Shown: positions 33,517-45,004, counted from the first letter of the stretch. The stretch is DNA of 64,000 bases from Bemisia tabaci (GCF_918797505.1 NC_092795.1:61416916-61480915), one strand, 5' to 3'. Numbers and translations are program-made. Notes: generated by a model not told the origin, from the letters alone.

Positions 33517-34590
33517 TGACGGTCCGATGTCCGATCGATATGAATATTAATGTGAAAGTGCAAATCCTGTCATTGTGGATGGGACCCCGTGACCAGACCC
33601 CGAATCCCTGCGAGATTATTACAAAACATAATGCTCCCTACCCCGCCCCTCCTCCGCGCTCGATACACCGCCTCGCCGAGCGAGAACGACGCATCTCGCG
33701 AGGGGTGCCCGTTCGTGTTGCGCGGTTTTTGCCTACCGAGACGGAACGGCCGCGAAAGAAGTTCACCGACTCGACTCGCCCCAGTTCACGCTAGTTCATG
33801 TTCTGCTCCGGCGACCTGGAAGGGTCAGCCTTTTGTTGAACATCGAATCACCCACCGCGGATGTATTTGCTCGCAAGAAAAACTTGTTATTGAACTTAGA
33901 TCAGAGAGAAAACTGAGCTTAAACACCCATGAACAAAGTCGGAAGCCGGAAGTCACCGATGGGCCAGCGGACATGCTCTAAGTTACAACGCTGCAGTACG
34001 CGCTTCCTACTCAAAAATTCTCTCTCCCTCTGGAATATTTATTATGCGATGCACAGTTGTATTACCGTCTAGTTCTTTATTCCCTCTCGCCGTTTCTTCG
34101 TATAATTTATTTTCCGCCCGTCCCCGTTTTTGTATTTTTAAGGACAAGAATACTTCGTAGCGATAAGATGGGTCAAACTATATTGAGGAGCCGTCTTCGC
34201 GACTTTGACGGGGTTCCTTCCCAAACGATTATTTTTCCTACGAAAACTCGCCTTTTTGAAAATTGTTTTTAGTTTTGAAAAATTAAAGTAAGATACATTT
34301 GTCAGCAGAAACCAAAATTATCCTCAAAAAATGGGTCGCTTTTTGCGGTAAAATTGTCGCGACTCTTTCTATGTTGCTGGAATATTGCCCGCATGTGAGC
34401 ACACTCTTTCCTACTCGCCAGATATAAAAGCAAGAAAATCTTCTAGAAAGGTTCCTTAACTAGTATCTCTAGTTTTTACATATTTCTAGCACAATCTTAT
34501 TGCGTACTCGTGGAAAACGTGAAATGTTTTAGATATACAAAAACCATAATCTTTCACAAAAAGACATAATATTGAAACCACCTGTTAGAG
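33517..34590. other. Unassigned DNA with a GC-rich patch
   Basis: 33600-33800 is GC- and CpG-rich and so carries open frames on several strands; I see no splice context that favours one. The remainder is AT-rich without repeats I recognise. Confidence 0.3.
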
Positions 34591-34595
34591 TATTT

Positions 34596-34848
34596 GGACC
34601 ACGTTAAACAGAATGGAACCAAGCCACATCAGCTATTGCCAAATTTGACAGGGGAATCTGATTTTTTACGAAAGAGCGTTTGTGCGGATTCTTTTGACAA
34701 TTTTAAGGAATTTGCTTAGTATTATGGAGAAAATTCATAGAAATTTGCACGAAAATCCGCACGACCGTTTTCATGTAAAAAATTAAATTGCCCAATTAAA
34801 TTTGGCAATAGCTGATGTGGCTTGGTTCCTTTCTGTTTAACGCGGTCC
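34596..34848 (+). mobile_element. Family B MITE, copy 3 (ATTT duplication)
   Basis: 253 bp. Left GGACCACGTTAAACAGAATG, right CCTTTCTGTTTAACGCGGTCC. ATTT flanks both ends (34592-34595 and 34849-34852). Confidence 0.9.
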
Positions 34849-34852
34849 ATTT

Positions 34853-35559
34853 GAAAATCGATGGGCTGTAACGTTTTAACCCATGACTTTCATTGAAGAA
34901 ATCTTTTGCCGATCAGAATAATTGAAATTATAATTAAGCTCTCAGCATAGTTATCTCGAATGTCTAGAGTCACAACAGACTGCCTTGCAAGGTTGAAAGA
35001 ATGTGAAAGACACGAAAGGAAAAAGTAGGTGCGGAAGGAAAGGGAGCAATGGCACTGGGTGACCCAGACATTACCGCGTTGGAAACAGACAGGAAGTGGG
35101 ATATGAGTGTTAGAACTCGTTCAATTGTCACAATTTATTGATTCCCTCCGCTTTCATTCACATAGCCGTCTACTTATACCTATCTCGCGGCGCGGGCTTC
35201 CAATTCTACTTCCAGAGCCTGACTCCTGAGCTTCCCTGCCGGATTGTCTCCAGATTTTGGTCCGTTTTAGGCTGAAAAATCGCTCAAAAGCTGTTTTATA
35301 GATAGTTAAATAGATAGATACATAAATAAATAAATAGATAAATAGATAAATAAATCAAGAAATCATTAAATCAAAGACATTGTTTTGAGGTAAAGGATAT
35401 TTTATTTATTATAAGACAATTTTTCTAAGTGAAATATTTTTCAGGTCAATTGAGTTTTTTTCTTCTTCTTTTTTAATTCCAGGAAAATTAAACTTTGCAT
35501 CAATGACTAAGTTAGATTCTCTCGAATAGAGTATAGAAACTCAATTGATATTAAAAATT
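34853..35559. other. Unassigned DNA with a TAAATAGA-type microsatellite
   Basis: A degenerate tetranucleotide array of ATAG/ATAA units lies at 35302-35355. Otherwise no feature is supported. Confidence 0.5.
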
Positions 35560-35785
35560 AATGGAACATTTTTACGCAAATTTCTTATTGCTTAAATTCC
35601 TTGAGGAGCTGATTTTGCAGTATTTTTAATACTTTTTTCTGATATGGGAAATGAGAGCAAATAGATTTACTAGTGAGAAAATGCACAACCTGGTGGCGTC
35701 ATTTGACGGCATTTCCCATTTAAACATATGTATTTTAGCAGAATAGATAATTTTGTCATACCTCCTTCAATAATTGTTTAATTTA
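35560..35785 (-). repeat. Family P repeat, copy 2
   Basis: Minus-strand counterpart of 12365-12575; shares GGTATGACAAAATTATCT, GTTTAAATGGGAAATGCC and TGACGCCACCAGG. Confidence 0.7.
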
Positions 35786-37210
35786 TGACCTAAGGGTATC
35801 CTCAAGTTCAGTTTACCCAGTGGTCTCCAATTAAACACAAAATTCATGAAATTCCAGATAAGTACATGCACATTTTTAATTCCTCTCCACTCAAAAATAA
35901 AAATTAAAAAAATCAAAAAATTATCAACTCTGTATTTCGAAGTCATTGCATTTTTGAGCCATCTTTAATTCATCCCCTTACCTTTTGTTTTATTTGGTAC
36001 ACAAAAATCGGGTTATTGATGCTTAGTTTGACAACTTTGGCCGTAAGAGCTGTCAAACCGAAGAGCGTTGGTGTCTCCATTATCGCGCTTCTGGTCTTGT
36101 CGATTTGATCGATTTTTAATACATCTTCCCCTTCATTCTTTAACACTGCGCATACGTAAGTGAGTTATCTCTGTAGCTCCTGCATTTTAATTACTAAGAA
36201 CCAAACCTACTGGGGGGAAGGAAAACAATGAAAAGAAATTAAGCATTCCGTTCATGGAATTTATTCTAATTTATTCTATTTATTTTAATTTTTGAGACAA
36301 CATTCCCTCTTCCCTACGTTTAGAATTAGCTGATGCAAGTATGCGACTAAATGATTTACATTTCAGGGGACGGATGAAGAGAGTGAAAAATTTCTCTCGA
36401 GTATTATTCTAGACACTCACAGCTGGAAAAGGAGCGGTGCAGTTGTTTACTTGTGACTCTTTTCGCTTAATTAATCGCTATTATTTAAGCATTCTGCTCA
36501 GTAAGATGATTCTGTTGCAGTTCAATCACGTAACTGGAATAAACATTCAGCCACATTTTATTCGATCGGAAAGTTGTTTCCCATTAATATGCAGAACTCA
36601 GTACAAAGTAAACGCTAATACAAAAGCTCAATTTTATTATCCAATTGGACTTTTTTATCTTTTCAATTGCTATTCTTTTCTTTTTTTGAAGAGGGAGGGG
36701 AAGGAGAGCATCATTCAATAAAAATGTTTTTAATAGGTATCATATTCAAAGTCTGTTTAAACGATAATCTCATCGGTTGCAAGCAAGAACGAAAGTTCGA
36801 GGGCAGCTTCATTGTGGGCTACGTCATGGCGGGACTAAGTTCCTACTCCGATGTTTGAATTTCATGAAGAGGACTACAATTGTGTCGTAGTCATGAGCAG
36901 AAACGTTATATTTTTATCCATTTCTTTATGATATATTTTTATTTTTTGAGGGGGGAGGTTGTAGAAATTAAAATCACGCATAAGAGGTTTAAGTAACTCA
37001 ATAAAAATCAACCATCCGGAACCCCGAACACGAACTTGTTGAAAACTTTCTGAAGAAGATAAAGACACGCACGTGCATGTTTATTTTTAAAAGTTGCTGT
37101 GCCCACGAGTGTCTTTACATATTTTAAAAAGTTTTCAACAACTCAGATTTTGAAAGTTGGAACCGTTTTATATCGCGATTTCTTTGGTAAAAGAGCGAAA
37201 CTTCATTCCC
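35786..37210. other. Unassigned AT-rich DNA
   Basis: Contains a 94-codon plus ORF (36437-36721) with no recognised features or splice context. Confidence 0.35.
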
Positions 37211-37211
37211 A

Positions 37212-37415
37212 AGGTGCAAAATTAATTCAAAGAATTCAAGCTTTCACAATAATGCAGCAATGCGATTTCTATATTAACAATTTTCACATTTTTGCATGTG
37301 ATCAGAGGAAAAATCAGTGAAATGTTTAGTTCCATACGATTAAATGTTTTTTGGTGAAAATAAAGTTTGTGGGTAGGAATTTTGGAACGATGAAATGCAG
37401 TTACGTTCCTCCGTC
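37212..37415. mobile_element. Family J MITE, copy 2 (diverged)
   Basis: The right end TGAAATGCAGTTACGTTCCT matches the family J end; the left end is not resolvable by eye. Confidence 0.45.
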
Positions 37416-37912
37416 CGAGGAACAATGATAGATGAATAAGGAAAAGGTTTCAGGATACATTAATTTCAAAAGCTTTCGACCTCTTACTTGCCATTATTAC
37501 AACATTTTTGTGAGAAAACTTGTTTTTACTGATGCCAAAAAAGGTTTAAACCGACTGTACATTAACTCCGACCCGTCATGAATATATCATTCATTTTTTT
37601 GATAGATTACTAAGCAGTTACAAAATTGGCAGAAAGCTCAAGAGCTCTGAAGGGCGTTATTATGAACGCCTGCAGGTTGTGCATGTGCGTTCCGGGTTCA
37701 GAAGTCAACTATTTCGGATTTAGAAGCTACTGCTCTTACCAAAATACTCGGAGCAGTAGAAACTTTGGCTTTTAGATCCGGAAATTACAACATCTGGACC
37801 CATAATGCATAATCATATGGTGCGTAAGGACGCTTGTTATAGAAAAAGCCTCAGACTCACTATAATCTACGATATATTCCTGATCAATAATGTAAAATTT
37901 AATTTTTCCAGT

Positions 37913-38227
37913 TGGAATCGGTCAATATTGGAACACGTTGAGAAACGCAGGATCACCAAAATTATTTTCAGTCCGCTGAAATTTTGAAAGAAGATCCAAC
38001 TGACTTCAAAATCCACACGGAACAAACCCCATCTCAACATGTGAACTTGCTCCTGCGTCTAGAGAGAAATCTACACATCGAAGAGTTACCTCTGCTCTGC
38101 TCCGAAAATGGCGAAATCGCACGCTGCTTCCTCATTCGAGTTGAACACTCAACGACATAGGAAGCAGGAGAACGAAGGCGTAACTCTGAATATTCAGGAC
38201 TCCTCTTGGCTTCCCTCCAAGATAATG
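37913..38227 (+). CDS. Candidate internal or first exon, possibly decayed (unknown product)
   Basis: TTTAATTTTTCCAG precedes 37913 and AAGATAATG|GTAAGTCTT ends at 38227, a strong acceptor and a strong donor 315 bp apart. A second acceptor, ATTATTTTCAG, precedes 37971. From there one frame is open for 62 codons (SAEILKEDPTDFKIHTEQTP, later LLLRLERNLHIEELPLLC) and stops at TAG 38157-38159. A second frame starts at ATG 38108 in an ideal context (GAAAATGG) and runs 40 codons (MAKSHAASSFELNTQRHRKQ...) to the donor in phase 0. A third frame (ILEHVEKRRITKIIFSPLKF) covers the first part. Good frames that change along one exon suggest either a first exon starting at 38108 or a pseudogene exon with shifts. 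Not recognised. Confidence 0.35.
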
Positions 38228-38465
38228 GTAAGTCTTGCCGGCAATTTTGAATTCTATTACATTAGTTTATTTTCATGCGCTCCTTTCTCTGCAGAATGTT
38301 GCATACGATTATTCCATGGTTTAGAATTTAATTATGTTGAAACTCATATAGGAACACTCTGCTAACGCCCTTGGAATACAAGGCGTAAAAGTGTTTGAAT
38401 CCGTCTCAAGAACGAATCAGTGTACTCAAGCTGTTTCTTTTCTCAGTTATACTCGCTCGTATATT

Positions 38466-38659
38466 CTGTCGTGCTAAGGAAAAACGCCATATGAGCCTTC
38501 AAACGATGCAAAATTTCAAAATCTCAGCTTGAGTTTCGAACAAAATCGTCTGAAAAAGTAGTAGAAAAATTTTACAGTTTTTTCTGTGAATTTCTTTTTT
38601 ATCGGAAGATATATGGCAACAAATATTGGCTCATACGGCGTTCTTCCATAACACAGCAG
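38466..38659 (+). mobile_element. Family A MITE, copy 11 (TATT duplication), internally deleted
   Basis: 194 bp. Left CTGTCGTGCTAAGGAAAAAC, right CGTTCTTCCATAACACAGCAG; TATT at 38462-38465 and 38660-38663. About 60 bp of the usual interior are missing. Confidence 0.85.
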
Positions 38660-39330
38660 TATTGATACTGCTGCTGCTGTTGCTGCTATTGAATGATCGT
38701 TATTTTAGGTGACGTTAAGATTTTGACCGAATATGCTCTAGTTTTCGCTGCGAATGTTTCATCTCTTTCGAGATCGTGATCTCGGTATGTTTTTTCTTTC
38801 GTATATTTCTATATTCGTATATTTCTTGGAGCAAAATAATAGCAGATGAGCCACCACCCCGTTTTCATAGAAAAAATTCTGAATCAAGGTAAATTTTGCC
38901 GGCAAAAGTATTCACCAAGATGCACATCTCAGCACTCGACATGTACGAGTGCGAAATATTTAACCGCGCGGCACGTTTTGAATTCATCCGTGCGTGAAAA
39001 TTGCGCTGCCAGCAGTTTCGACTCCGAGAGAAACAAGGGTGGCGCCAGAGCATCGTTGCCGAATTTTAAAAAAACAAATATTTTCGCTCTCGGCTTTGAA
39101 GAATTATCACGAAGTAGAAACAGCCTCCGCGCCGCGATCACGATAGTTTCCAGAATTGCTCCCGGTTCGAAAAATGAACCTAGATTAGGAGGTTTGAAAA
39201 TCGTGCTCTGAGCTCTTACGTTGAGGAAGAAATCCAAGATCCGCCTTAAAGTCAAATCTTGACACAAAATACGAAGAGAAAAGTTTACAATTTAACATTT
39301 TTGGAATTGAATCTCTCGTGAAATAACTGC

Positions 39331-39727
39331 ACAGTAAAAAAGTAACAAAAATTTTGTGTTAATGTGTTAAACTCGAGTTGGAGGTAAAACACGGAGCAAG
39401 TTAGTTAAATTTTTTGGTGTTTGTTTTCCCTGTGTCAAATCGATAAAATTTTTGTGTTAAAAATCTGCGACCTCGTTAAAAATTATGCGACGCGGCAGCC
39501 ATCAGAATTAAACCTGGATCACTTCGGTGGTAATCAAATGCAAAAGCCGTTTGGAAGTCACAACCGCTGAGTGTTGGAACGAAAACAAAAGTACATAAGT
39601 TCCGCAGGACACTTTCGTGCCCCGATGTCTAAGAGTAAACTACGGTTTAAGTCGATTTAACTCAAAGATGTGTTGAGCAACCAAGTCCCATGGGTTGATC
39701 TGACACAAAAAAAGTAACACTGTACAA
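39331..39727 (-). repeat. Family S repeat, copy 2
   Basis: Inverted partner of 86-545. It lacks the C element and so approximates the pre-insertion state of that locus. It is bounded by ACAGT near 39332 and ACTGT near 39724. Confidence 0.6.
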
Positions 39728-39849
39728 GGAACTATTAACTTCGTAGAAGTCTATTACGTGAAATAGTGCCTTGTAAAGTGGTCCATTGAACGGAAAAAAT
39801 TTGCGCAAGGCCGGCTGTGATCGCTCATGACTTATTCTTGAGCTGGACA

Positions 39850-40655
39850 ACAGGCTAATTTACGTTTTTTAATCAACGATTTAAAATGAATCGTGAACCT
39901 GTCTTTTCTAATACAGAGCGGTTTTTTGAGGGCAGAATATTTACTTTTAGGGATGTTAATAACAAGTCCAAAAACGACATGTTGCATTTTACATTTTCGA
40001 GCATATTTCTACCATTTTCGCCGTATATTTTCTTATTGTTCTTGAATAGTCAAACTTGACAAGTGTGCGTGTAATTTAGTCACTTGTATTAGTAGCCCGC
40101 CGCCTTACTCCCGTGACGGGGGGTTATCGGTTCAAGTTGTGTGTGTGTGTGGGTGTTTCTGGCTGGATAATTAAGAAAAGCCGATTTTGTGAATCTCCAA
40201 GTTTAAGTCGAGTCTGCAGCCTGTCTTATCTGTGCTTTCGCCTTTCATCAAAGACCAGCTCCGCAACAGAGATGTCAAATCATTCGATGAAAAGAGATCC
40301 GGTCGGTCGAACACTTCGGGGCGTATTCCTTACGCATTGATACTATTTAGTGAAAACAGCCGGAATTACGGTTGTATTTACTAGAACATTGGCGATCCTT
40401 GTCATAATGTGGCAAATGCTACCATAGAGTCCGGTGTTTTTACTACATATTTGTATCACTGTGTCAGAGTATGGTAAAATCTACCATATTTTTTGTCCAG
40501 TGAAGGTTTCACTCTACAAAAATGATAGACTAAGACTGTTCCCCAGGCTCAAGTACATGCCTCACGCATGGGACGTATCACCAGAGACACAGGAAGCTCA
40601 GGTGTGTCATTACCACCGCAACTTTCGTGTCGCACGCAGGAGCAACCGTTTTCCC
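39850..40655. other. Unassigned DNA
   Basis: Includes a short GT microsatellite at 40137-40151. The part 40350-40505 has TACCATA/TATGGTA motifs like those in the MITE at 17713-17932 but clear ends are not visible. Confidence 0.35.
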
Positions 40656-40756
40656 CACGATTTCATTACGTCGATAACATCATTTTCGGTCAGAACGAGA
40701 ATGAAATCATGCGCAAAAAGGACCCTCATTATGGTGTCGATCCTTCCCTAGGAAAT

Positions 40757-40876
40757 CGTCACTCTCCTGACGTAAGGGCGTAAATACACCTTGCAATAAA
40801 TCCAGACGTCTATTCAACTCAGTGCTTCCGGACTCATCTCAAAGTGTAGTTAAGCCCTTCTGTCAGCTGAGCGACG
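40757..40876. mobile_element. Family G MITE, copy 1
   Basis: 120 bp. CGTCACTCTCCTGACGTAAG at the left mirrors a degenerate CTTCTGTCAGCTGAGCGACG at the right. The paralogous unit lacks it. Confidence 0.75.
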
Positions 40877-40935
40877 ATACGCACTCGATTATTAGATAAA
40901 ACGAAAGAACACACAGAAATCGCCGGAGGCAACTT

Positions 40936-41188
40936 GGACCGCGTTTAGCAGAAAGGAACCAAGCCACATCAGCTATTGCCAAACTTAGTCGGGCAATTTA
41001 ATTGTTTCCAAGAGATCGTCTGTGCGGAATCCTTTGAAAATGTTGAGGAATTTGCTTCGCACTATGCAGAAAATTCACTGAAATTTGCACAGAAATCCGC
41101 ACAACCGTTTTCATTTAAAATATTAAATGGCCCAAATAAATTTGGCTATAGCTGATGTGGCTTGCTTCCATTCTGCTTAATATGTTCA
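40936..41188 (+). mobile_element. Family B MITE, copy 4 (ACTT duplication)
   Basis: 253 bp. Left GGACCGCGTTTAGCAGAAAG; the right end is degenerate (TGCTTAATATGTTCA). ACTT flanks both sides (40932-40935 and 41189-41192). The empty site in the neighbouring unit reads GGCAACTATGAGTTCG. Confidence 0.9.
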
Positions 41189-41639
41189 ACTTTAAGTTCG
41201 CTCGAGTCGACTTTCCCCTGGTTTTCCGTGTGTTTATAGTTGACCTGCTCGTAGGCGATTTCACATAATGCCCATAATATCATTTTCGGTCAGAATGAGA
41301 ATCAAATCATGCGCGAAAAAGGCCCTCATGAAAACTTTGATCTTTTTTCCTGGGATACGCAGCGCATAAAAATGCACTGAATTCGATTAAAATCAAAGAA
41401 CACACGGAAATTACCGGAGGCAACTATGAGTTCGCTCGAGCTGATTCTTCTCCTGATTTTTCCCGGGTCTGTGCTTCAACTGCTCGCGGGCGATTTCAGA
41501 ATGAGAGGATTCCTGTGGCGCGCGTTGCCAAGATGCCTACAAATTGCGGAATTATTAAGGGTTTTCATTCTTTCATCCAAAACAAAAACGCCTTCAACAC
41601 CTTCATTCCATTTTATCCAGTTTCTTTCAGACAACATTT

Positions 41640-41941
41640 TTTATAATATGTGCCTGGAACCCTCCCCCTCCCTTTCGATTAAAAAAAAAAGAAGAAAAAA
41701 AGAAAGAAATTTCACCTTACATTTACTGAACGGATTGGCGTTCCTATTTAGTGAGGAAAAGTCAAAGTATTGCAGAGAATATTTTCGAGATTCTTTAAAA
41801 CTCCTAAACACGACCGACCAAAAATCACTTATACTCATTAGGTAACGCTTCACTATACACCCATCACTCCCCTGTAATGCCGCGTGACGCTGGCAAAGAC
41901 CTTCATCTCCCCTTAGAGCTTTACGTAATTTAGGGACGGCC
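41640..41941 (-). mobile_element. Family R element fragment
   Basis: CCCTGTAATGCCGCGTGACGC, then CCCCTTAGAGCTTTACGTAATTT at the right edge (read as two blocks), matches the better copy at 59094-59511. GTTACGTAA-type ends with CCCC and GTAACGC blocks are widespread in insect repeats as far as I know. Confidence 0.45.
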
Positions 41942-41946
41942 TCTTT

Positions 41947-42071
41947 ACGAACAAAATCGTCTGACAAAAATTGAGGAAAAATCTTCTCAATTTCCCGAGG
42001 AAATTCGTTTCTATCGGATGAAATATGGCAACGTCTGAAGATTTATATGGCGTTTTTCCTTAGGAAGGCAG
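41947..42071 (+). mobile_element. Family A right-half fragment, copy 12
   Basis: AAATATGGCAACGTCTGAAG and TTTTTCCTTAGGAAGGCAG. It shares the unusual TAGGAAGGCAG end with the adjacent copy 13, so the two form a subgroup. Confidence 0.65.
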
Positions 42072-42087
42072 TATTGGATGTACAGAG

Positions 42088-42319
42088 CTGCCGAGCCAAG
42101 AAAAACGCCGTACGAAAATTCGAATGCTAAAAAGTTACGGATATTTTTCGTCGAAATTTTCAGTAATTTCACTTAAATCACGAGCAAAATCGTCTGCAGA
42201 CGATTGCAGGCGATGTAAACATGTGAAAAGATCGTCCCAACTTCCCTTGGAAATTCGTTTGTATCGGATGAATACGGCAACGCCTGAAGGTTTATACGGC
42301 GTTCTTGCTTAGGAAGGAG
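42088..42319 (+). mobile_element. Family A MITE, copy 13
   Basis: 232 bp. Left CTGCCGAGCCAAGAAAAACG, right GTTCTTGCTTAGGAAGGAG. It follows copy 12 after 16 bp in the same orientation. Confidence 0.75.
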
Positions 42320-42825
42320 GGAGTATCGGGAGTGCAGTGTTCTCGCGTCGAGGGGGAGTGTGGAGTGTGGGCGTGTATCCAGAACACGCTCGTGTAAATA
42401 AGCCGGGAGCTCTCTTTCACCGGATCGGCGTATCGCATCGCATCGCATGGCGGCGTTATTCCTGCGGGAAAGGCTGAAAATTAGTCGGAGAAAAGAAAGG
42501 CGAACGGCGAACGGGGCGGCGGTGAATCTTGGAGCGCGAAGATCGGAAGCCCCTGGCCGTGGTCGCGTCGAAATTTGATTTATCCCCCGCCCGAACCGCT
42601 CTGTCTATTAAATCGCCCGACATGCATGATGAATAGATCGCAAATTATAATATTTCAATCTCGCCCATTCAGCTCAAGCGCCCTTCATCTTTCCAGGGAA
42701 AAACGCCACGGCGCGGTGCCCCTTCTTACGCCGACGCCTCCATTCCTCAATCCTCCCCACAAGCTCCCCGCTTCCACGGAAATCTGGCAACTGTGCTTTC
42801 CGTAGACTCGGCACCTTGTTGCAAA

Positions 42826-43202
42826 GTTGGGAAATTGAGTTAGAGAGAGAGCTTTGCTCACGTCGGCTACTTTTCAGAGGGGAATTCGATGGATTTCCTA
42901 GTTTTAAGCCACCAAACGAAAATAATGAAAATTGTGACCGAGTTCTTTTCCTGTTAAAATTTTTACTTTGCGTTCCCTGAAGAAATTTTAAGAATTTTTT
43001 TTAAAACAATATTTGGACCGCGTTAGGTAGGAAATGAATCAAGACACATCAGCTATTGCCAAATTTTGGTGTGCAGTTTTAGTTTTATACATTGAAACGG
43101 TTGTGCAGATTTTTGTGCAAAATTGGGATATTGAGTTATAGAGAGCCCTGCCCACGTCGAATACTTTTCAGAGGGAGACTTCGGTGGTTTTCCTAGTTTT
43201 TA
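42826..43202 (+). repeat. Direct repeat of ~77 bp flanking a truncated family B copy
   Basis: 42826-42904 and 43124-43202 share AATTGAGTTA/ATTGAGTTA, GAGAG, CTCACGTCG-type, ACTTTTCAGAGGG and TTTTCCTAGTTTT blocks. Between them lies unique DNA plus B copy 5 (43015-43127), whose right half is missing exactly where the second direct repeat begins. Confidence 0.7.
43015..43127 (+). mobile_element. Family B MITE, copy 5, right half lost
   Basis: Left end GGACCGCGTTAGGTAGGAAA, then CACATCAGCTATTGCCAAAT and CGGTTGTGCAGATTTTTGTG; the sequence breaks off into the flanking direct repeat. Confidence 0.8.
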
Positions 43203-43469
43203 GCAGTGCGAGACTTTTGGATCACCTTGTGTGTTATTTCATTCACAAAAGATTGTATGTCGTCAGTAGCCTACGAATTCTTCTAAAATTGGTCTTTTAA
43301 TCCTCGCGATATAGCATAAATATATTGATTTAGTGACCAAGTCACTCGATTATCAATACATTCGAAGGTTCCACCCAGGTCAACGAAGTGTCAATGTAGT
43401 CTTCCCAGGACACTCTATACCTATTGAGTCATGTAGTCGTGCACTTCCAAGGTACTTCAGGAGCTTATT

Positions 43470-44205
43470 CTAAAAAGGACAAAAGAGCTGTACCTTTTTT
43501 CAGCGCAGAATATTCAACTCGAGATGGCACAGTGCACGCGTGTTCCCAGTGCGAGAGCAATAAGAAACTCGGACGCGCCTTCAATTTTTGCGTATGCAAC
43601 ACGGGCATCCACAGAGCACGAATAGTTGTATCCACACGCCTGCCATCAAACTCGCGTCGCATAAGCAAGCCACTGATCAGGATGAGACAGAGATTCTTCT
43701 TCCGTTTGTATCCTTCATGAATGACACTAGTGGAATATTTGTTCATCTTATTCAGATGTTTTCTATCAAGACGATATTAAAACACATGTATGTTGAAGTT
43801 TTATTCTCATTTTAAACGCTTAGCAGAAAGAGAGCTCTTTTCTATTTCAACCTGCCTCTACAATTCTAATATGCTAGTGGCAGTACGTTCGAATGACGAA
43901 CCAGCTCAACAACCAGATGGCAGAGAGGGGTCTAACATATTTAGAATAGATTAATCTGTGATATTTTTATTTAATGCTCAAGGTGTCAGAGCGCGGAAAA
44001 TGATAATCGTTTTTCTACAATTTATTTTCTTAGCGGTACTGAATTTTCCTCAAAATTGATAGTTGAAATTCTGGGGAGCAAGTTATTTCATCTCAACGGT
44101 GCTCATTTCCGGGAAACTTAGAAACACGTCTACATAGAAAACAGCTGAACGCTTATATAATGCAAACGTAATAGAGCTTTCCCGCTTGTCTTTCTTTCTG
44201 CTTTG
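43470..44205 (-). repeat. Family L long repeat, copy 2
   Basis: Inverted partner of 9785-10545, over about 0.73 kb. The embedded H core (43575-43640) is the best conserved part. A matching-frame ORF is present on the minus strand, but its differences from copy 1 are mostly amino-acid-changing. Confidence 0.8.
43575..43640 (-). repeat. H core repeat, L copy 2
   Basis: Minus strand reads GTGGATACAACTATTCGTGC, GGATGCCCGTGTTGCATACG, CAAAAATTGAAGGCGCGTCC: only two or three differences from the core at 10370-10437. Confidence 0.7.
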
Positions 44206-44841
44206 CGTATTAGAAAATACTGCAAGCATTTTTGTAACACATTGCAAAGATTCTTTTGCCTAACAATTTTAACAACTCTGAGATGTTATAGTAAATTACA
44301 GCTGACTAGTTCAAATTTCCCTGATGACTGAAAGTAATACACGAATAGGAGTAAGCAATTGAGTCAATTTACATCCTCAGAAAAATTAAACCGAAGTTTT
44401 CATCGAGCATTTTGCAACCGTGTCCTCACTCAATGTTCGACGCTCGTTACTTCCGATTTCTTTTCAAACCGCTGTACTGCTACTCCAACACTATTGCCAA
44501 ATTGTAACAAAGAAATACAGATTTTACTGCCGCGAACAATCTCCAGCTGGTGTTTTTTTTACCACCAGTCAACATTGCGTTTCAATATCGCCGTGAGAGA
44601 CTGCACAGTGCACACCGCGCTAATTTGCATTTTCCACGTGTAGATCACTCACAGTTGCCTGAATATACAAAACCCAGTCGAGCAGAGTTTGTAAAGTTTT
44701 CCCAGAATGAGGAGAGTCAAATTGAAGTTGTGTATCTGACCTTACAGTTAAATTGAAGTTCCAATAGATGCAACTGGTGAGTTAGATTCCTCCCGCTATT
44801 TGTTCAAAGTTAAAATGCTCTCCTTTGAAACGCATGTTTGT

Positions 44842-45004
44842 CACTGGCGAGGGGAAAAATTCGAGTATCGATATTCTCCCATTTAAAGTTATAGTAAAGA
44901 ATCGATTATTATGGTGTTCGCTGCGATCATCCTGTTTATCGATTCCTCTACAAAGGTTTAAATGGCAGATCAATCGAACAATCTCAAAGCACGCCACGCC
45001 GCTG
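44842..45004 (-). mobile_element. Family C hAT-like MITE, copy 5
   Basis: 163 bp. Starts CACTGGCGAGGGG, ends CACGCCACGCCGCTG. The internal AAAGAATCGATTATTATGG and GGTTTAAATGGCAGATCAAT blocks match the family. Confidence 0.8.

Larger units (their letters stand above)
40660..41500 (+). repeat. Tandem duplication with two MITEs inserted in the first unit
   Basis: Unit 1 and unit 2 share ATCATTTTCGGTCAGAA (40678 and 41278), AATCATGCGC, CCTCAT, AAAGAACACAC, CCGGAGGCAACT and GTTCGCTCGAG in the same order. Unit 1 additionally holds a G element (40757-40876) and a B element (40936-41188), both absent from unit 2. A third partial unit begins near 41484 (GGCGATTTCAGAATGAGA). Confidence 0.8.

Noticed and set aside
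33471..33981. Overlapping 107- and 130-codon ORFs
   Set aside because: GC-rich DNA with few stop codons in several frames at once; no frame is favoured.
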